NCBI GenBank assembly: GCA_050260215.1
Contig: JBLNBU010000254.1
Coordinates: 1-6,525 of the forward strand
DNA: 6,525 nucleotides
Origin: JBLNBU01 sp050260215
Lineage (GTDB): Bacteria; Pseudomonadota; Alphaproteobacteria; Rhodospirillales; Magnetospirillaceae
Direction of reading: 5' to 3'
Shown: positions 5,007-6,525 of the stretch, piece after piece
Position numbering within the stretch: position 1 is the first letter of the stretch
Layout: every line of letters begins with the position of its first letter
Translations under genes and position numbers: made by a program
Notes under the pieces: model-generated
What the model saw: only the letters and a program-made list of their open reading frames with translations
Databases searched by the model: none
What the model was told of the DNA's origin: nothing

Positions 5007-6525
5007 TCAGCCCACCGCCTCGTCTTCCCGCACGGCCAGCGGCTGCGGGGTGGGCCCGAGCGGGCAGGCGATGGTGAACACCGAGCCCTTGCCCTCGGTG
5101 GAGCGCACCTCGATGCGGTGGCCGAGCAGGGCGGCCATGCGACGCACGATGGACAGGCCGAGCCCCAAGCCACGGGCACCCTTGCGCGGGCTGCCGGGGA
5201 TGTCGATGCGGGCGAAGTCGTCGAAGATGGTCTGCAGCTTGTCGGCGGGGATGCCGATGCCGGTGTCGGCGACGACGAACGTCACCTCGCCGCCGCGACG
5301 GCGGCAGCCCAGCAGCACCTTGCCGGTATCGGTGCAGCGCAGGGCGTTGACCAGAAGGTTGCGCAGCATGCGTTCCAGCAGCACCGGGTCGCTGGTCACC
5401 CGCAGGCTGGTCGGCACGATGCGCAGGTCCAGCCCGCGCGAGGTCGCCTCGGGTTCCAGCTGGTCGGCCAGGCTGGCCAGCAGGGTCATGGCCGGGAAGG
5501 TCTGCACCCGCGGCTGGACCTTGCCCGCCTCCAGGGTCGAGGCGTCGAGCAGGGTGGTCAGCAGCGCGTTGGTGGCCTCGATGCTCTGGCGCAGCTTGTC
5601 GACGATCTGGATGTGGCCCGCGTCCTCGAGGCGGACGGCCAGCACCTCGACGAACATGCCGGCGGCCTGCAGCGGCTGGCGCAGGTCATGGCTGGCGGCG
5701 GCCAGGAAGCGGGTCTTGCTGGCATTGGCCCGGCGCGCTTCCTCGGCTTGGGCCATGGCTTCCTGGGTGCGTTCGTCGACGGCACGTTCCAGACCGGCCA
5801 GCACCGCCTCCTCGCGGTCGAGCGAGCGGAAGGCCAGCCACGACAGGGCGGCCAGCGCCACCATCATCACCGCCAGCACCGCGGCGACCAGGGCGGCGTT
5901 GCGCCGCCAGTCGGCCAGGGCGTCGTCGATGGCGATGCCGCAGGACACGGTGATGCCGAACTCGGGCAGGGTGCGCCAGGCGACGATGCGCTCGACCCCG
6001 TCCAGCGGCGAGTGGGCGCGCAGGCTGCCCGACAGGCGCCCTTCGCGTGCCGCCATCAGCGGTCCCCCGGCGATGGAGCGGCCCACATGAGCGGCGGGGT
6101 CGGGCTGGCGCATGATGATGCGGCCGGCGCTGTCGACCACCGAGGTGTTGCCGTGGGGCCCCAGGCCCAGGTTGCGGTAGAAGGTGTCGAAATAGTCGGC
6201 GTCGATGGCCGCGGCCACCGCCCCGGCGAAGCCGGCGGGGCCGTCCAGGCGGCGCGACACGGTGAACACCAGCCGGTTGTCGATGCGGCTGGCGATCAGC
6301 GGCCCGACCACCAGGCCGGCACCGGCCAGGTGTTCCTTGAACCACACGCGGTCGGCGGCGCTGAACTCGGTGGCCAGGTTGGCCTCCCCCGAGCGCAGCA
6401 GCGCCCGCCCGTCGGCGCCGATCAGCAGCAGGCGGCCGGCCTGGGGCAGGCCGGCCGCCAGGTTGGCCAGCTCCTGGGGCAGCTGCTGCCTGGGCAGGAC
6501 CTCGACGTCGCGGGCCATGCGCCCG
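5007..6525 (-). CDS. Sensor histidine kinase with Cache/PDC-like sensor domain (N-terminus cut by window edge)
   Basis: The frame is open to the right edge, two codons past the first visible ATG (6518), so the true start and probably a first membrane helix lie outside. Numbering is from that ATG. Residues 1-200 look like an extracytoplasmic PDC/Cache sensor domain: RVWFKEHL at 57-64, GPLIASRIDNRLVFTVSRR at 72-90 and GFAGAVAAAIDADYF at 96-110. A single membrane helix follows at about 207-230, then a short coiled-coil-like linker. The HisKA dimerisation domain carries phospho-acceptor His277 in FLAAASHDLRQPLQA. The ATPase domain has the N box RNLLVNAL (386-393, Asn391), G1 DTGIGIP (418-424), F-box-like IFDDFARI (431-438) and G2 GLGLGLSIV (450-458). 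There is no C-terminal receiver domain and no clear HAMP or PAS domain. It should autophosphorylate on His277 in response to an external small molecule, and no response regulator gene is visible. It runs into Sua5 after 43 bases. Confidence 0.93.
   Translation of the reverse strand, partial: GRMARDVEVLPRQQLPQELANLAAGLPQAGRLLLIGADGRALLRSGEANLATEFSAADRVWFKEHLAGAGLVVGPLIASRIDNRLVFTVSRRLDGPAGFAGAVAAAIDADYFDTFYRNLGLGPHGNTSVVDSAGRIIMRQPDPAAHVGRSIAGGPLMAAREGRLSGSLRAHSPLDGVERIVAWRTLPEFGITVSCGIAIDDALADWRRNAALVAAVLAVMMVALAALSWLAFRSLDREEAVLAGLERAVDERTQEAMAQAEEARRANASKTRFLAAASHDLRQPLQAAGMFVEVLAVRLEDAGHIQIVDKLRQSIEATNALLTTLLDASTLEAGKVQPRVQTFPAMTLLASLADQLEPEATSRGLDLRIVPTSLRVTSDPVLLERMLRNLLVNALRCTDTGKVLLGCRRRGGEVTFVVADTGIGIPADKLQTIFDDFARIDIPGSPRKGARGLGLGLSIVRRMAALLGHRIEVRSTEGKGSVFTIACPLGPTPQPLAVREDEAVG

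Noticed and set aside
4964..5179. An N-terminal extension of Sua5 to 5179.
   Set aside because: It would overlap the end of the kinase gene by about 170 bases and adds low-complexity sequence before a normal Sua5 N-terminus.
5050..6090. A 346-codon plus-strand frame opposite the kinase.
   Set aside because: It is Ser/Arg/Ala-rich shadow sequence opposite well-conserved HisKA and ATPase motifs; no domain is visible.

Overview
The window is a densely coded, very GC-rich stretch of bacterial chromosome, with strong G/C preference at third codon positions. All five genes lie on the minus strand, so transcription runs from the right end (6525) to the left end (1). The composition, the gene families and the linkage of a Sua5/TsaC-type enzyme with an FAD-linked 2-hydroxyacid dehydrogenase and an acyl-CoA dehydrogenase suggest a free-living high-GC alphaproteobacterium, perhaps of the Rhodospirillales type. 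That placement is inference only. I see no mobile element, tRNA, rRNA, CRISPR array or phage gene.

Layout in the direction of transcription. (1) 6525-5007: a membrane sensor histidine kinase with an extracytoplasmic Cache/PDC-like domain, cut at its N-terminus by the window edge. (2) 4963-3998: a full-length Sua5-type threonylcarbamoyl-AMP synthase for the tRNA t6A modification. (3) 3995-2601: a GlcD/D-2-hydroxyglutarate-dehydrogenase-type flavoprotein, starting 2 bases after the Sua5 stop, with its Shine-Dalgarno sequence overlapping that stop. (4) 2543-426: a 705-residue protein of unknown function with an EF-hand calcium-binding loop near the N-terminus, a Cys-x2-Cys / Cys-x-Cys cluster in the middle and hydrophobic membrane segments at the C-terminus. 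(5) 362-1: the first 120 residues of an acyl-CoA dehydrogenase, cut by the left edge.

The gaps between genes are 43, 2, 57 and 63 bases. None holds a convincing promoter or terminator, so a run of co-transcribed genes is plausible. Only the Sua5-oxidase pair is tightly coupled. The functional logic is mixed: the kinase senses an external signal, Sua5 is translation housekeeping, and the oxidase and acyl-CoA dehydrogenase are flavoenzymes that feed electrons to the respiratory chain. The EF-hand membrane protein has no evident link to either and is the one truly uncharacterised item.

A 1419-codon open frame on the plus strand (12-4271) runs antisense to four of these genes. It is explained by codon bias and is not annotated as a gene.
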